Origin: Hyphomicrobiales bacterium | Lineage (GTDB): Bacteria; Pseudomonadota; Alphaproteobacteria; Rhizobiales; JALURZ01 | Direction of reading: 5' to 3' | DNA length: 10,110 nt | Assembly: GCA_027058735.1 (NCBI GenBank) | Contig: JALURZ010000160.1 | Coordinates: 1-10,110, forward strand | Shown: in pieces, positions 1 to 8,524 of the stretch | How positions within the stretch are numbered: position 1 is the stretch's first letter | How the letters are laid out: the number at the start of each line of letters is the position of its first letter | The notes under the pieces: generated by a model | Told to the model about the DNA's origin: nothing | Databases searched by the model: none | Seen by the model: the letters and a program-made list of their open reading frames with translations, nothing else | Program-made: the position numbers and the translations under genes

Positions 1-1
1 G

Positions 2-1036
2 CTGCTGTTTGCGGGCGCCGTTCATATCGATTTCAGCGAATTGGCCGCGCGCAAATGGGCCATCGGGCTGATGGCCAGCATCGGTGTGCTGACTTCGACC
101 TTCATAGTTGGCGGCGTCATGTGGATTGTGATGCGCGCCACCGGCCTCGATATTCCGTTCATCTGGGCGCTGGTGTTCGGCGCGCTGATCTCGCCGACCG
201 ATCCGGTCGCCGTGCTCGGTGTTTTGAAGAGCGTGCGGATCCCGCGCCTGCTGCAGGCGAAAGTGGCCGGCGAATCGCTGTTCAACGATGGTGTCGGCAT
301 CGTCGTGTTCACCATCGTCGTGGCGCTTGCGGTCGGCGGACCCGATGGCGATCTGGGACCGGTCGAGGCGGTGCGGCTGTTTGTGCTGGAGGCGCTGGGC
401 GGGATCGTGCTGGGTCTGATCGCGGGGTATCTCGCCTATTTCGCCATGCGCTCGATCGATGAGCACAATCTCGAGGTGCTGATCACCCTGGCGCTGGTCC
501 TGGGCTCCTACGCGCTGGCGCTGAAATTGCACATATCGGGTCCGATCGCGGTCGTGATCGCCGGGCTTTTCATCGGCAATTACGGGGCCCGGTTCGCCAT
601 GAGCGAAAACACCCGCAAACATGTGTTCCAGTTCTGGGACCTGGCCGATGAACTGCTCAACTCGGTGCTGTTTCTTCTGATCGGGCTGGAAGTGCTGGTC
701 ATCGGGCTCAGTCCCGAATATGCGATTCTGGCGCTCGCCGCCATTCCGCTGGTGCTGGCGGCGCGCTGGATAGCGGTCGCCATCCCCTTGTCGCTGCTGT
801 CGGTGCGCAGGGAATTCACTCCCGGCTCGCTCACGATCCTCACCTGGGGCGGCCTGCGCGGGGGCATATCGGTGGCGCTGGCACTGTCGTTGCCGGAAAG
901 TGAGTTCAAGGCGCCGATCCTGACGGCCACCTACGCGGTCGTGGTGTTCTCCATCATCATTCAGGGGCTCACCATGAAGCCGCTCGTTGCCCGTCTCATC
1001 CCCGGGACGGCCGGGGAGAACAAGGACACGCTGTAG
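2..1036 (+). CDS. Na+/H+ antiporter, CPA1/NhaP type (5'-truncated by window edge)
   Basis: Inner-membrane cation/proton antiporter of the CPA1 family, which exchanges Na+ (or K+) for H+ in pH and salt homeostasis. The reading frame is open from base 2, so the start lies outside the window. The visible 344 residues are nearly all hydrophobic helices. They carry the family signatures ISPTDPVAV (from residue 63), GESLFNDGVGIVVF (Asn95-Asp96 is the expected ion-binding pair), the FWDLADELLNSVLFLLIGLE helix and WGGLRGGISVALALSLP. The protein stops soon after the last helix (TAGENKDTL), so there is no long cytoplasmic regulatory tail. Judged by family length, roughly 60-80 N-terminal residues are missing. 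A TTG at 41 is not the real start, because conserved sequence (LLFAGAVHIDFSEL) precedes it. The ion actually transported cannot be read from the sequence. Confidence 0.93.
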   Translation: MLFAGAVHIDFSELAARKWAIGLMASIGVLTSTFIVGGVMWIVMRATGLDIPFIWALVFGALISPTDPVAVLGVLKSVRIPRLLQAKVAGESLFNDGVGIVVFTIVVALAVGGPDGDLGPVEAVRLFVLEALGGIVLGLIAGYLAYFAMRSIDEHNLEVLITLALVLGSYALALKLHISGPIAVVIAGLFIGNYGARFAMSENTRKHVFQFWDLADELLNSVLFLLIGLEVLVIGLSPEYAILALAAIPLVLAARWIAVAIPLSLLSVRREFTPGSLTILTWGGLRGGISVALALSLPESEFKAPILTATYAVVVFSIIIQGLTMKPLVARLIPGTAGENKDTL

Positions 1037-1051
1037 CGGGCCGCGCCCTGT

Positions 1052-1066
1052 CCGCGGCGGCCGCGG
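1052..1066 (+). terminator. GC-rich hairpin after the antiporter gene
   Basis: Two copies of the self-complementary CCGCGG are separated by CGG. They can form a 6-bp stem with a 3-nt loop 15 nt after the antiporter stop codon. No T-run follows, so this is at best a pause or Rho-assisted end, and in DNA this GC-rich it may be chance. Confidence 0.25.
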
Positions 1067-1092
1067 TGCAGCGGGGGCATCGGAATTATCGA

Positions 1093-1121
1093 TTGATCGC
1101 GAAAGCCAACTGTCCTATTTA
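1093..1121 (+). promoter_or_regulatory. Possible sigma70-type promoter for the desaturase gene
   Basis: TTGATC (1093-1098) and TATTTA (1116-1121) are separated by exactly 17 bases. They lie in the one AT-richer patch between the antiporter and desaturase genes, about 60 bases before the preferred desaturase start. The -35 box matches the consensus at 4 of 6 positions and the -10 box at 3 of 6, so this is only a candidate. It would make the desaturase and the following small gene a separate transcription unit from the antiporter. Confidence 0.3.
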
Positions 1122-1182
1122 TCGGGTCCATCCAGTAATTTTTCGAATTCGGCGATCACAGGGGCAACGGGGTTGCGGGCGC

Positions 1183-2220
1183 ATGTATGAACGACGGCAA
1201 GACGGGCTGGCCGGCGCCAAGATAATGTCGGCCCGCGATCTGTTGAAGGCGCTGGCCCCGTACCGCGAACCCAACCAGCGGCGCAGCGCGATCGAACTGG
1301 CGGTTACCATTGTTCCGTTCGTCGTCTTGTGGGCCGGCGCTTGGTGGGCGCTGTCGCTCAGCTATTGGCTGACGCTGGCGATCTGCGTTCCGGCGGGCGC
1401 TTTTCTGACCCGCATCTTCCTGATTCAGCATGATTGCGGGCATGGCGCCTTCTTTTGCCGCCGGGCACTCAACGACCGGATCGGGCGCGTGCTCGGCATT
1501 TTGACGCTCACCCCCTATCGGGTGTGGCAGCAGAGCCACGCGACCCATCACGCCACGTCGGGCAATCTCGGCCGGCGCGGAACCGGCGATATCGATGTGT
1601 TGACGGTGCGCGAATATCGCGCCCTGCCGCGCTGGCGGCAGGTCTTGTACTGGCTGTATCGCCATCCGCTCGTCTTGTTCGGGATCGGGCCGGCCTATTA
1701 TTTCCTGCTGCGCAACCGGCTGCCGCTGGGATTCAGCACCGGCGACAGGCATTTCTGGATAAGCACCATGGGCACCAATCTGGCGATCGCGCTTACAGCC
1801 GTCGCCATGATCCTTCTGCTCGGTCCGGGTCCGTTTCTGGCGGTTCAGGTTCCGATTACCCTGCTGGCCTCCTCCATTGGCGTGTGGTTGTTCTATGTCC
1901 AGCATCAGTTCGAGGAAACGGTCTGGGACGAGAACACGGCATGGGACAGGCACGAGGCCGCCCTTTACGGCAGTTCGCACTATGAATTGCCGGGCCTGCT
2001 GCGCTGGCTGTCCGCCAATATCGGCGTGCATCACGTGCATCATCTCTCCAGCCGCATCCCCTATTACCGCCTGCCGCAGGTGCTGCGCGATTTTCCCGAA
2101 CTGGCGAAAATCAGACGCCTGACCATCATCGAGAGCCTGAAATGCGTGCGGCTGCGCCTGTGGGACGAAGACGCGCGCAGGCTGGTGTCTTTCGCCGAGG
2201 CGAAACGAATTCCGGCATAA
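1183..2220 (+). CDS. Membrane fatty acid desaturase (three histidine boxes)
   Basis: Integral-membrane di-iron desaturase that would insert a double bond into acyl chains of membrane lipids, using O2 and an electron donor. All three histidine boxes are present: HDCGH (His83-His87), HATHH (His119, His122, His123) and HHVHH (His283-His287). Hydrophobic pairs sit at about 38-80 and 197-241, the usual layout for this fold, with the boxes facing the cytoplasm. The segment from HQFEETVW to the HHVHHLSSRIPYYRLP stretch resembles DesA/omega-6-type bacterial desaturases, but position specificity cannot be inferred. I chose the ATG at 1183 (345 aa). The ATG at 1225 (331 aa) is an equally reasonable start, and both have weak Shine-Dalgarno sequences. 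The frame stays open upstream to a GTG at 1066, but that extension looks non-coding and contains the candidate promoter. The YjbR-family gene follows after 7 nt. Confidence 0.9.
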   Translation: MYERRQDGLAGAKIMSARDLLKALAPYREPNQRRSAIELAVTIVPFVVLWAGAWWALSLSYWLTLAICVPAGAFLTRIFLIQHDCGHGAFFCRRALNDRIGRVLGILTLTPYRVWQQSHATHHATSGNLGRRGTGDIDVLTVREYRALPRWRQVLYWLYRHPLVLFGIGPAYYFLLRNRLPLGFSTGDRHFWISTMGTNLAIALTAVAMILLLGPGPFLAVQVPITLLASSIGVWLFYVQHQFEETVWDENTAWDRHEAALYGSSHYELPGLLRWLSANIGVHHVHHLSSRIPYYRLPQVLRDFPELAKIRRLTIIESLKCVRLRLWDEDARRLVSFAEAKRIPA

Positions 2221-2227
2221 TGCCTGG

Positions 2228-2590
2228 ATGACCTACGACGATTTCAACGAATTCTGCCGCTCCCTGCCGGCCACGACCCATGTCGTCCAGTGGGGCGGGT
2301 CCCATGTCTGGAAAGTGGCCGGCAAGGTGTTCGCCATCGGCGGCTGGGACGATGGCGAGCCGGCGTTCACCTTCAAGGCGGGCGAGATGTCCTATGAAAT
2401 CCTGAAAACCCGGCCCGGTCTGCGCCCGGCGCCCTATTTCGCATCGCGCGGCATGAAGTGGATCCAGCACCATGGGAAACCCGGGCTGGAGGATCGTGAA
2501 CTGAAAGACTATCTGCGCCAGTCGCACCGGATCGTGGCCCGGGGCCTGCCGGGAAAAAAGCGGCGCGAATTCGGGCTTGAGGATTTGTAG
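2228..2590 (+). CDS. MmcQ/YjbR family protein
   Basis: A 120-residue protein spanning the whole MmcQ/YjbR (DUF419) fold. It has the expected order: an N-terminal helix with SLPATTHVVQWGG, the core strand WKVAGKVFAIGG, the FTFKAG strand, RPGLRPAPYFASRGMKW in the middle, and a C-terminal helical part with YLRQSHRIVARGLP. The family has a double-wing fold related to DNA-binding domains, and its precise role is unknown in most bacteria. The gene begins 7 nt after the desaturase stop without a strong Shine-Dalgarno, so it is probably co-transcribed and translated by re-initiation. Its partnership with the desaturase looks positional rather than functional. The length is normal and no residue is obviously missing. 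Confidence 0.88.
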   Translation: MTYDDFNEFCRSLPATTHVVQWGGSHVWKVAGKVFAIGGWDDGEPAFTFKAGEMSYEILKTRPGLRPAPYFASRGMKWIQHHGKPGLEDRELKDYLRQSHRIVARGLPGKKRREFGLEDL

Positions 2591-2617
2591 GGGTCCCATT
2601 GCCCGGATCGGCACCGC

Positions 2618-2863
2618 TCACCCGGGTTCGCCGCCAAGTTTCCGGCTCATGACGATGCGTGGTTCGGCGCTGAGGAGGGCCGCGCCCTTTGCATGAATCA
2701 GGACCTCGGCGTCCCGGGCGCTGCGGGCAAGGGCGATATCGCGATGCGGGTCGTTCCAGGGCCGGGTTGCTCCGCAGACGCGCCACAGCGAAACGACGCC
2801 CTCAACCTCATCATCGCTGACCGGACGAAAGGCCACCGATACCGGATCGCCGCTACCGCTCAT
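2618..2863 (-). pseudogene. GNAT acetyltransferase remnant with internal deletion
   Basis: An 81-codon frame opening with a typical YpeA/RimI-like GNAT N-terminus: FRPVSDDEVEGVVSLWRVCG, then TRPWNDPHRDI. Intact relatives are about 140-150 residues. They continue through a GxVMxGxDGHRGWxYYLAV-like strand and the R/Q-x-x-G-x-G/A acetyl-CoA loop. None of that is here. After about 15 intervening residues the frame reads EPRIVMSRKLGGEPG, which resembles the last strand and C-terminus of the same family. The simplest reading is an in-frame loss of about 65-75 codons that removed the cofactor site. The other frames of this interval do not contain the missing core, so a plain frameshift does not explain it. 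The start codon overlaps the stop of the upstream FAD oxidoreductase (ATGA, 2860-2863), so it is probably still translated. It could instead be a short stable protein with a new role. Catalysis is not expected. Confidence 0.6.
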
Positions 2864-4296
2864 GGCAGGGTCTTGCCCGGATTGAGTATGCCGTTGGGGT
2901 CGAACAGGCGTTTGAGCGCGCGCATGGTGTCCAGTTCCACCGGCGATTTTATTTCGCGCATCAGGTCGCGCTTGAGACGGCCGATGCCGTGTTCCGCGCT
3001 GATCGAACCGCCATGGTCGAGGACGATCTTGTGTATGAGTACATTCATGTCGTCCCAGCGCGCAAGAAATTCCGCTTCGTCCGCGTCCTCGGGCTGGGAG
3101 ATATTGAAATGGATGTTGCCATCGCCGATATGGCCGAAGGGCACGGGGCGGCAGCCCGCCACCAGTTTCCGCGCGGCCGCTGTGCCTTCCTCGATGAATG
3201 CGGCGATGTGCGAGACCGGCACCGATACATCGTGCTTGATGCTGCCGCCTTCGTGTTTCTGCATTTCGGACAGATCGGCGCGCAGGGCCCAGAACGCACT
3301 CCGCTGCCGGCCGCTTTCGGCGATGGCCGCATCCTCGACCAGACCGGCCTCGAAGGCGGCTTCGAGCACCGCCTCGCAGGGCCTGCGCATGTCGCCTGGC
3401 CCCAGCCCGCCGGACAGTTCCATGAGCACATACCAGTCATGGACGCCGCCAAGAGGATCGCGTGCGCCATGGGCGTGTTTCAGGACAAATTCCATGCCGA
3501 TGCGCGGCACGATCTCGAACGCCGTGACCTGATTGCCCGACAGCGCGCGGGCAAGCGCCAGCAGGCGCACCGCATGGTCGGGCGAGGCAAGGCCGGCAAA
3601 GGCGCAGGCCACATCGCCGGGCCGCGCAAACAGCTTGAGCACGGCGGCGGTGATGATGCCGAGCGTGCCTTCCGCGCCGATGAACAGGTTTTTCAGATCA
3701 TAGCCGGTATTGTCCTTGCGCAGCGCGCGCAGCCCCTCCCAGATGCGCCCGTCGGGCAGCACAACTTCGAGGCCGAGCACCAGATCGCGCGCATTGCCAT
3801 AGGCGAGCACGCCGGTGCCGCCGGCATTCGACGACAGATTGCCGCCGATCTGGCAACTGCCCTGCGCGCCGAGGCTCAACGGGAACAGGCGCTCGTGATC
3901 CGCCGCTGCCTGCTGGACATTGGCGAGCACGCAACCGGCCTCAACGGTGATGGTGTTGTTGAGGAGATCGACATCGCGGATCGCGTTGAGGCGGCCCATG
4001 GACACCACCACCTCGTGGCCACTCTCAAAAGGAGTCTGGCCGCCGACCAGACCGGTATTGCCGCCCTGTGGCACGATCGCGGTGCCGGTGTCATTGGCGA
4101 TTTTCAGGATCGCGGCGATCTCGTCGCGGTTGCCCGGGCGCAGCACCAGCGCCGCGCGGCCGATATATCTGTCGCGCCATTCGCGCAGATAAGGCGCCAT
4201 GTCGGCCGGGTCGGTGAGGGCATGATCCGCGCCGACCGCCGCGATAAGGCGCGCCCTGGTATCGGCGTCGGGAGCTTTGTGACGATCGGTTTTCAT
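2860..4296 (-). CDS. FAD-binding oxidoreductase, D-2-hydroxyacid dehydrogenase-like (GlcD/D2HGDH family)
   Basis: Flavoenzyme of the VAO/PCMH fold, predicted to oxidise a D-2-hydroxyacid (D-2-hydroxyglutarate or D-lactate type) to the 2-oxoacid. The FAD domain covers about residues 45-225, with the pyrophosphate loop PQGGNTGLVGG (76-86), GNLSSNAGGTGV (152-163) and FIGAEGTLGIIT (205-216). The C-terminal oxidase domain follows. By recall of the human D2HGDH active site, Arg339 and Lys354 match the substrate-carboxylate residues and Ser343 stands in for Thr. His389 and His396 (GHIGDGNIHFN) match the metal ligands, and Glu435-His436 (SAEHGIG) match the catalytic pair. The length of 478 aa is normal. 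AGGA lies 10 nt before the ATG at 4296. The gene sits 23 nt after sua5 and overlaps the GNAT remnant by 4 nt. Substrate choice between D-lactate, D-2-hydroxyglutarate and similar acids cannot be settled from motifs. Confidence 0.9.
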   Translation of the reverse strand: MKTDRHKAPDADTRARLIAAVGADHALTDPADMAPYLREWRDRYIGRAALVLRPGNRDEIAAILKIANDTGTAIVPQGGNTGLVGGQTPFESGHEVVVSMGRLNAIRDVDLLNNTITVEAGCVLANVQQAAADHERLFPLSLGAQGSCQIGGNLSSNAGGTGVLAYGNARDLVLGLEVVLPDGRIWEGLRALRKDNTGYDLKNLFIGAEGTLGIITAAVLKLFARPGDVACAFAGLASPDHAVRLLALARALSGNQVTAFEIVPRIGMEFVLKHAHGARDPLGGVHDWYVLMELSGGLGPGDMRRPCEAVLEAAFEAGLVEDAAIAESGRQRSAFWALRADLSEMQKHEGGSIKHDVSVPVSHIAAFIEEGTAAARKLVAGCRPVPFGHIGDGNIHFNISQPEDADEAEFLARWDDMNVLIHKIVLDHGGSISAEHGIGRLKRDLMREIKSPVELDTMRALKRLFDPNGILNPGKTLP

Positions 4297-4319
4297 GGCG
4301 CCGGCATCCTAACGCTTTT

Positions 4320-5291
4320 TCAGGCTTTCGGGGAACCGCCACGGGCTTCCCGGGGAGCCGCCGCGCGGCGCAGGCGATCGTTGATGGCCTCGCCGAGACC
4401 GCTATCGGGCACCGGCATCACGGCGATTACCGAAACGCCGGTGGCGTCGAGATCATGGAGATGGCGGAACAGATTGGCCGCCGCCTCGTTCAGGTCTCCT
4501 GCCGGGCTGAGATTCCGTGCTGGACCATTTGCCGCAGGTGCATCGCGGCCAAAGGCGAGCAGGGCCTCGCCGGCACCGGCGGTCAACGCATCGAGCCGCA
4601 GGCGCGCGCGCGGCGCATAGTGGCTGGCGAGCTGGCCCGGCGCGCCGGGCTTTGCCGGGTCAGCCTCGCCATCACCGATTTGGTAACCCAGAATGGCGCT
4701 GATGTCGCTGCGCGCAATGCCGCCGGCGCGCAGCAGCCGTGGCGGGTCGCTCTCACACGCGATGATGGTGGATTCAACGCCAATCGCTGCTTCGCCGCCA
4801 TCGAGGATGACCGCGACCTTGTCTGCCAGCGCATCGCGCACATGGGCCGCACTTGTGGGGCTCAAGCGGCCGCTGGGATTGGCGCTGGGGGCGGCAACCG
4901 GCATTTTGGCGGCATTGAGCAGGCGTTGCGCGGTCTCGTGGGCCGGCACCCGCAGCGCCACCGTATCGAGGCCGGCGGTCGCCAGCGCGCAGAGGCCTGC
5001 GTCTTGGCGCTTTGGGACCACCAGGCTTAACGCCCCGGGCCACAACGCGTCCGCGAGCAGCAGGGCGGTGTCGTTGAACACGCCCAGTTGGCGCGCCGCC
5101 GCCAGATCGGCCACATGCACGATCAGCGGGTTGAACCGGGGGCGCGCCTTGGCCGCGAAGATGCGCGCGACCGCGCGGTCACTGCGCGCGTCCGCGCCGA
5201 GGCCATAGACGGTCTCGGTCGCGAAGGCGACGAGTTCGCCGCGCCCCAGGGCGCGGGCGGCATGGTTGATTTCGCTCCCGGCAACGCTCAT
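4320..5291 (-). CDS. sua5: L-threonylcarbamoyladenylate synthase, long Sua5 form
   Basis: Cytoplasmic enzyme that makes threonylcarbamoyl-AMP from threonine, bicarbonate and ATP. TsaD/TsaB/TsaE then transfer the group to A37 of ANN-decoding tRNAs (t6A). The YrdC domain covers about residues 8-195: TETVYGLGA (25-33), the KARPRFNPL nucleotide/threonine motif (48-56), WPGALSLV (84-91), APSANPSGRLSP (134-145) and GVESTI (171-176). The linker contains SHYAP (223-227), and a C-terminal Sua5 domain (about 228-310) follows. At 323 aa this is the two-domain type rather than the short TsaC. The ATG at 5291 fits the family N-terminus, although no strong Shine-Dalgarno precedes it. It is the first gene of the minus-strand unit and divergent from the acyl-CoA dehydrogenase gene. 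The last ~14 residues (APREARGGSPKA) look like an unstructured tail. Confidence 0.94.
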   Translation of the reverse strand: MSVAGSEINHAARALGRGELVAFATETVYGLGADARSDRAVARIFAAKARPRFNPLIVHVADLAAARQLGVFNDTALLLADALWPGALSLVVPKRQDAGLCALATAGLDTVALRVPAHETAQRLLNAAKMPVAAPSANPSGRLSPTSAAHVRDALADKVAVILDGGEAAIGVESTIIACESDPPRLLRAGGIARSDISAILGYQIGDGEADPAKPGAPGQLASHYAPRARLRLDALTAGAGEALLAFGRDAPAANGPARNLSPAGDLNEAAANLFRHLHDLDATGVSVIAVMPVPDSGLGEAINDRLRRAAAPREARGGSPKA

Positions 5292-5317
5292 AAACGGTTC
5301 AGTCCACGGCTCGGCTA

Positions 5318-5360
5318 TTGACGCTTCTTCCCGGCCCTATAGAGTCGGGGGCGGTGTCAG
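5318..5360. promoter_or_regulatory. Candidate divergent promoter region, sua5 / acyl-CoA dehydrogenase
   Basis: This 132-bp intergenic region must hold the start signals for both outward-reading units. On the plus strand, TTGACG (5318-5323) is followed by TATAGA (5338-5343). On the minus strand, CTGACA (5360-5355) is followed by TATAGG (5341-5336). The two -10-like boxes share the palindrome CTATAG (5337-5342), and the -35-like boxes lie almost symmetrically around it. The spacers are only 14 and 13 bases, shorter than the usual 16-18, so the arrangement is suggestive but not a clean sigma70 match. Confidence 0.35.
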
Positions 5361-5410
5361 TCTTGCGCCCCGGCTTATGCCATGTTGATGGCGGTTGCGG
5401 AAACATCTTT

Positions 5411-5415
5411 AAGGA
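5411..5415 (+). promoter_or_regulatory. Shine-Dalgarno fixing the acyl-CoA dehydrogenase start
   Basis: AAGGA lies 8 nt before the ATG at 5424. This supports the start MSFTPQINDI, which is the usual beginning of this subfamily, over the in-frame ATG at 5382. The earlier ATG would add 14 residues without homology. Confidence 0.6.
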
Positions 5416-5423
5416 TCAGGCAG

Positions 5424-7210
5424 ATGAGTTTCACCCCCCAGATCAATGACATTCGCTACACGTTGCGCGACATCATCGGCTTCAGCGATGTGATCGACAG
5501 CGGCGCGTTCGAGGATCTCTCCGGCGATCTGGTGGATGCGGTGCTGGAAGAGGCGGGCAGGTTCGCCGCCGAAGTGCTCGGTCCGCTGAACCGCAAGGGC
5601 GACACCCATAACCCGACGCTCAAGGGCAATGAGGTCACCACGTCGCCAGGCTGGAAAGAGGCCTACACCAAATGGGTCGAGGGCGGCTGGGGGGCGCTGC
5701 CCTGCCCGCCGGAGTTCGGCGGCCAGGGGCTGCCTCTGTCCCTGTCGCTCGCGGTTCAGGAACTGTGGAATACGGCGGTTTCGGCCTATGGCATCGGCAC
5801 GCTGCTGACCCAGGGCGCGGTCGAGGCGATCCACGCCTTTTGCCCCGACGACATAAAGCGGAAATACCTGCCCAAGATGACCACCGGGGACTGGACCGGC
5901 ACCATGAACCTGACCGAGCCCCATTGCGGCTCCGATCTCGGTGCGCTGCGCGCAAAAGCCGAACCGCGCGGGGACGGCAGCTATCTGGTCAGGGGCACCA
6001 AGATTTTCATCACCTATGGCGAGCACGACCTGACCGAAAACATTATTCATCTGGTGCTGGCGCGCATTGTCGGCGCGCCCGGCGGGGTGAAGGGCATCTC
6101 GATGTTTCTGGTGCCCAAGTTCCTGGTCAATGACGATGGCTCCCTTGGCGAGCGCAACGATGTCAAATGCGTCGGGCTCGAACACAAGCTCGGCATTCAC
6201 GGCTCGCCCACCTGCACGCTCGCCTTTGGCGAGGACACAGGCGCCGTCGGCTGGCTCGTGGGCGAGGAGAACCGTGGTCTCGCCTGCATGTTCAAGATGA
6301 TGAACAACGCGCGGCTGCATGTGGGCATGCAGGGCATGGCGATTGCCGAACGGGCGACCCAGGATGCGCTCACCTATGCGCAGGACCGCAAACAGGGCAG
6401 CCGCCCCGGCAGGCACGGCATGGTCGCCATCATCGAGCATCCCGACGTGCGGCGCATGCTGATGACCATGAAATCCATGACCCAGGCAGCCCGCGCGATC
6501 TGCTATGCGACCGCCGGCGCGATCGACTTGTCGAAGCATCACAAGGATGAAAACGAACGCAGGAAATACGATGCCATGGCCTGGCTGCTGACCCCGGTGG
6601 CCAAGGCGTTTTCCACCGATATCGGCGTTGAGGTCGCCTCCATCGGCATTCAGGTGCACGGCGGCATGGGCTATATCGAGGAGACCGGAGCCGCCCAGCA
6701 TTATCGCGACGCGCGCATCACGCCGATCTATGAGGGCACCAACGGCATCCAAGCGATCGATCTGGCGATCCGCAAGCTGCCCCTTGGCAAGGGCGAGGTG
6801 GTGGGCGGGTTCATCAAGGAGCTGCGTGCGATCACGCGCGATGTGCTGGCCTCCAACGATCCGGCCTTCGGGTGCATGGGCGACCGCCTTTCAGAAGCGC
6901 TCGAAGCCCTGCAAGACGCGACCGACTGGATGCTGCGGGCGCTGGGGGAAGACGAGGAGGACCGTGCGCTGGCCTCCGCGACGCCCTATCTGCGCCTGTT
7001 CGGCCTGGCCACCGGCGGCGCCCTGCTGGCGCGCGGCGCGCTCGGGGTTTCAAAGCGCATGAACGGCAAGGGCGGCGATGAGGATGCCGCGCGCATTTTG
7101 CTGGCGCGTTATTTCGCGGAAAACCATTTACCCGAAACGGCCGCCCTTTGCAGCATCGTGAAGGGTGGCGCGGAGGTTCTGGCGCTGGCGACGCCGGAAC
7201 AGGTGGCGCT

Positions 7211-7214
<4 letters not shown>
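5424..7214 (+). CDS. Acyl-CoA dehydrogenase, DmdC/FadE-like large form
   Basis: FAD-dependent enzyme that introduces the alpha-beta double bond in an acyl-CoA thioester. It has 596 residues, the length of the ~600-aa DmdC-like branch rather than the ~380-aa classical enzymes. In order: an N-terminal extension and helical domain (to about 150), the flavin-binding strand domain with MNLTEPHCGSDLGALRAKA (161-179) and a VRGTKIFITYGEHD segment (189-202), the C-terminal helical domain with QVHGGMGYIEETGAAQHYRD (410-429), and IYEGTNGIQ (435-443), where Glu437 is the expected catalytic base. An extra C-terminal helical region (about 455-590) completes it. DmdC proper acts on methylmercaptopropionyl-CoA in DMSP demethylation. 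No other dmd gene is visible here and paralogues are common in alphaproteobacteria, so fatty acyl-CoA is at least as likely a substrate. Its stop overlaps the start of the next gene (GTGA). Confidence 0.92.
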
Positions 7215-8140
<926 letters not shown>

Positions 8141-8166
8141 ATGCAGGACAACCGGAAACCAGGCCT

Positions 8167-8427
8167 ATGGCAGACAGAAAACCCGACGACCACAAGGACA
8201 TCGAGGCGATGACTTTTGAAGCGGCGCTGGCGGCGCTTGAAGAGATTGTCGGCGAACTGGAAAGCGGCAGCGCCGGGCTTGAGGAGTCGATAAGACTGTA
8301 CGAACGCGGCGAGCGTCTCAAGGCGCGCTGTCAGACCCTGCTGAAGGCGGCCGAAGCCAGGGTTGAGAAGATCACCCTCAACGCGGCGGGCGAGCCGGCG
8401 GGCAGCGAGCCGCTGGAAGCAGAGTAG
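8167..8427 (+). CDS. xseB: Exodeoxyribonuclease VII small subunit
   Basis: Small subunit of exonuclease VII, which binds several copies per XseA catalytic subunit and degrades single-stranded DNA into oligonucleotides. It has 86 residues. The XseB domain fills about residues 14-72: MTFEAALAALEEIVGELESG, then GLEESIRLYERGERLKARCQ, forming the two-helix hairpin of the family, with a short charged tail. The start at 8167 (MADRKPDD) lies 26 nt after the deacetylase-like gene. The frame is open further upstream, but that part is an off-frame reading of the preceding gene. It is probably co-transcribed with its upstream neighbours. xseA is not in this window. The xseB-dxs order is a common alphaproteobacterial arrangement. 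Confidence 0.93.
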   Translation: MADRKPDDHKDIEAMTFEAALAALEEIVGELESGSAGLEESIRLYERGERLKARCQTLLKAAEARVEKITLNAAGEPAGSEPLEAE

Positions 8428-8524
8428 CCTTCAATTCCCGGACGTCTCGAAAACGCTTTCTGAATTCAGCGCAGTTCGATAGACTTCTGTCGGCTTTCGT
8501 TTCTGATCCGGCAACAAAACCGAA
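8428..8524 (+). promoter_or_regulatory. xseB-dxs spacer with palindrome and small hairpin
   Basis: A 97-base gap of lower GC content than its surroundings. It contains a perfect 10-bp palindrome, CTGAATTCAG (8460-8469), and an inverted repeat at 8477-8492, CGATAGA with TCTGTCG. The latter pairs fully in RNA with one G-U, though its real loop is about 4 nt. The following GCTTTCGTTTC is only moderately T-rich. It could be a weak attenuator or a dxs-specific control region. No clear -35/-10 pair is seen and no coding sequence is present. Confidence 0.3.

Noticed and set aside
1066..1182. 39-codon N-terminal extension of the desaturase from a GTG
   Set aside because: The extension does not look like desaturase N-terminal sequence, and a promoter-like stretch lies inside it. 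ATG at 1183 or 1225 is more likely.
1156..2043. 295-codon minus-strand frame over the desaturase
   Set aside because: The plus strand carries all three histidine boxes. The antisense product has no recognisable domain.
2591..2640. Possible bidirectional terminator between the convergent YjbR and GNAT-remnant genes
   Set aside because: Only a loose CCCGG/CCGGG pairing with a long loop is present, with no T-run on either strand.
2989..4620. 543-codon open frame on the plus strand, antisense to the FAD oxidoreductase and sua5
   Set aside because: It reads through two well-supported minus-strand genes and shows no family motif. Long antisense frames are expected in DNA this rich in GC.
5409..6752. 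447-codon open frame on the minus strand across the acyl-CoA dehydrogenase
   Set aside because: It is a shadow of a gene with complete catalytic motifs on the other strand. The composition (A/G/H/R-rich) is that of antisense translation.
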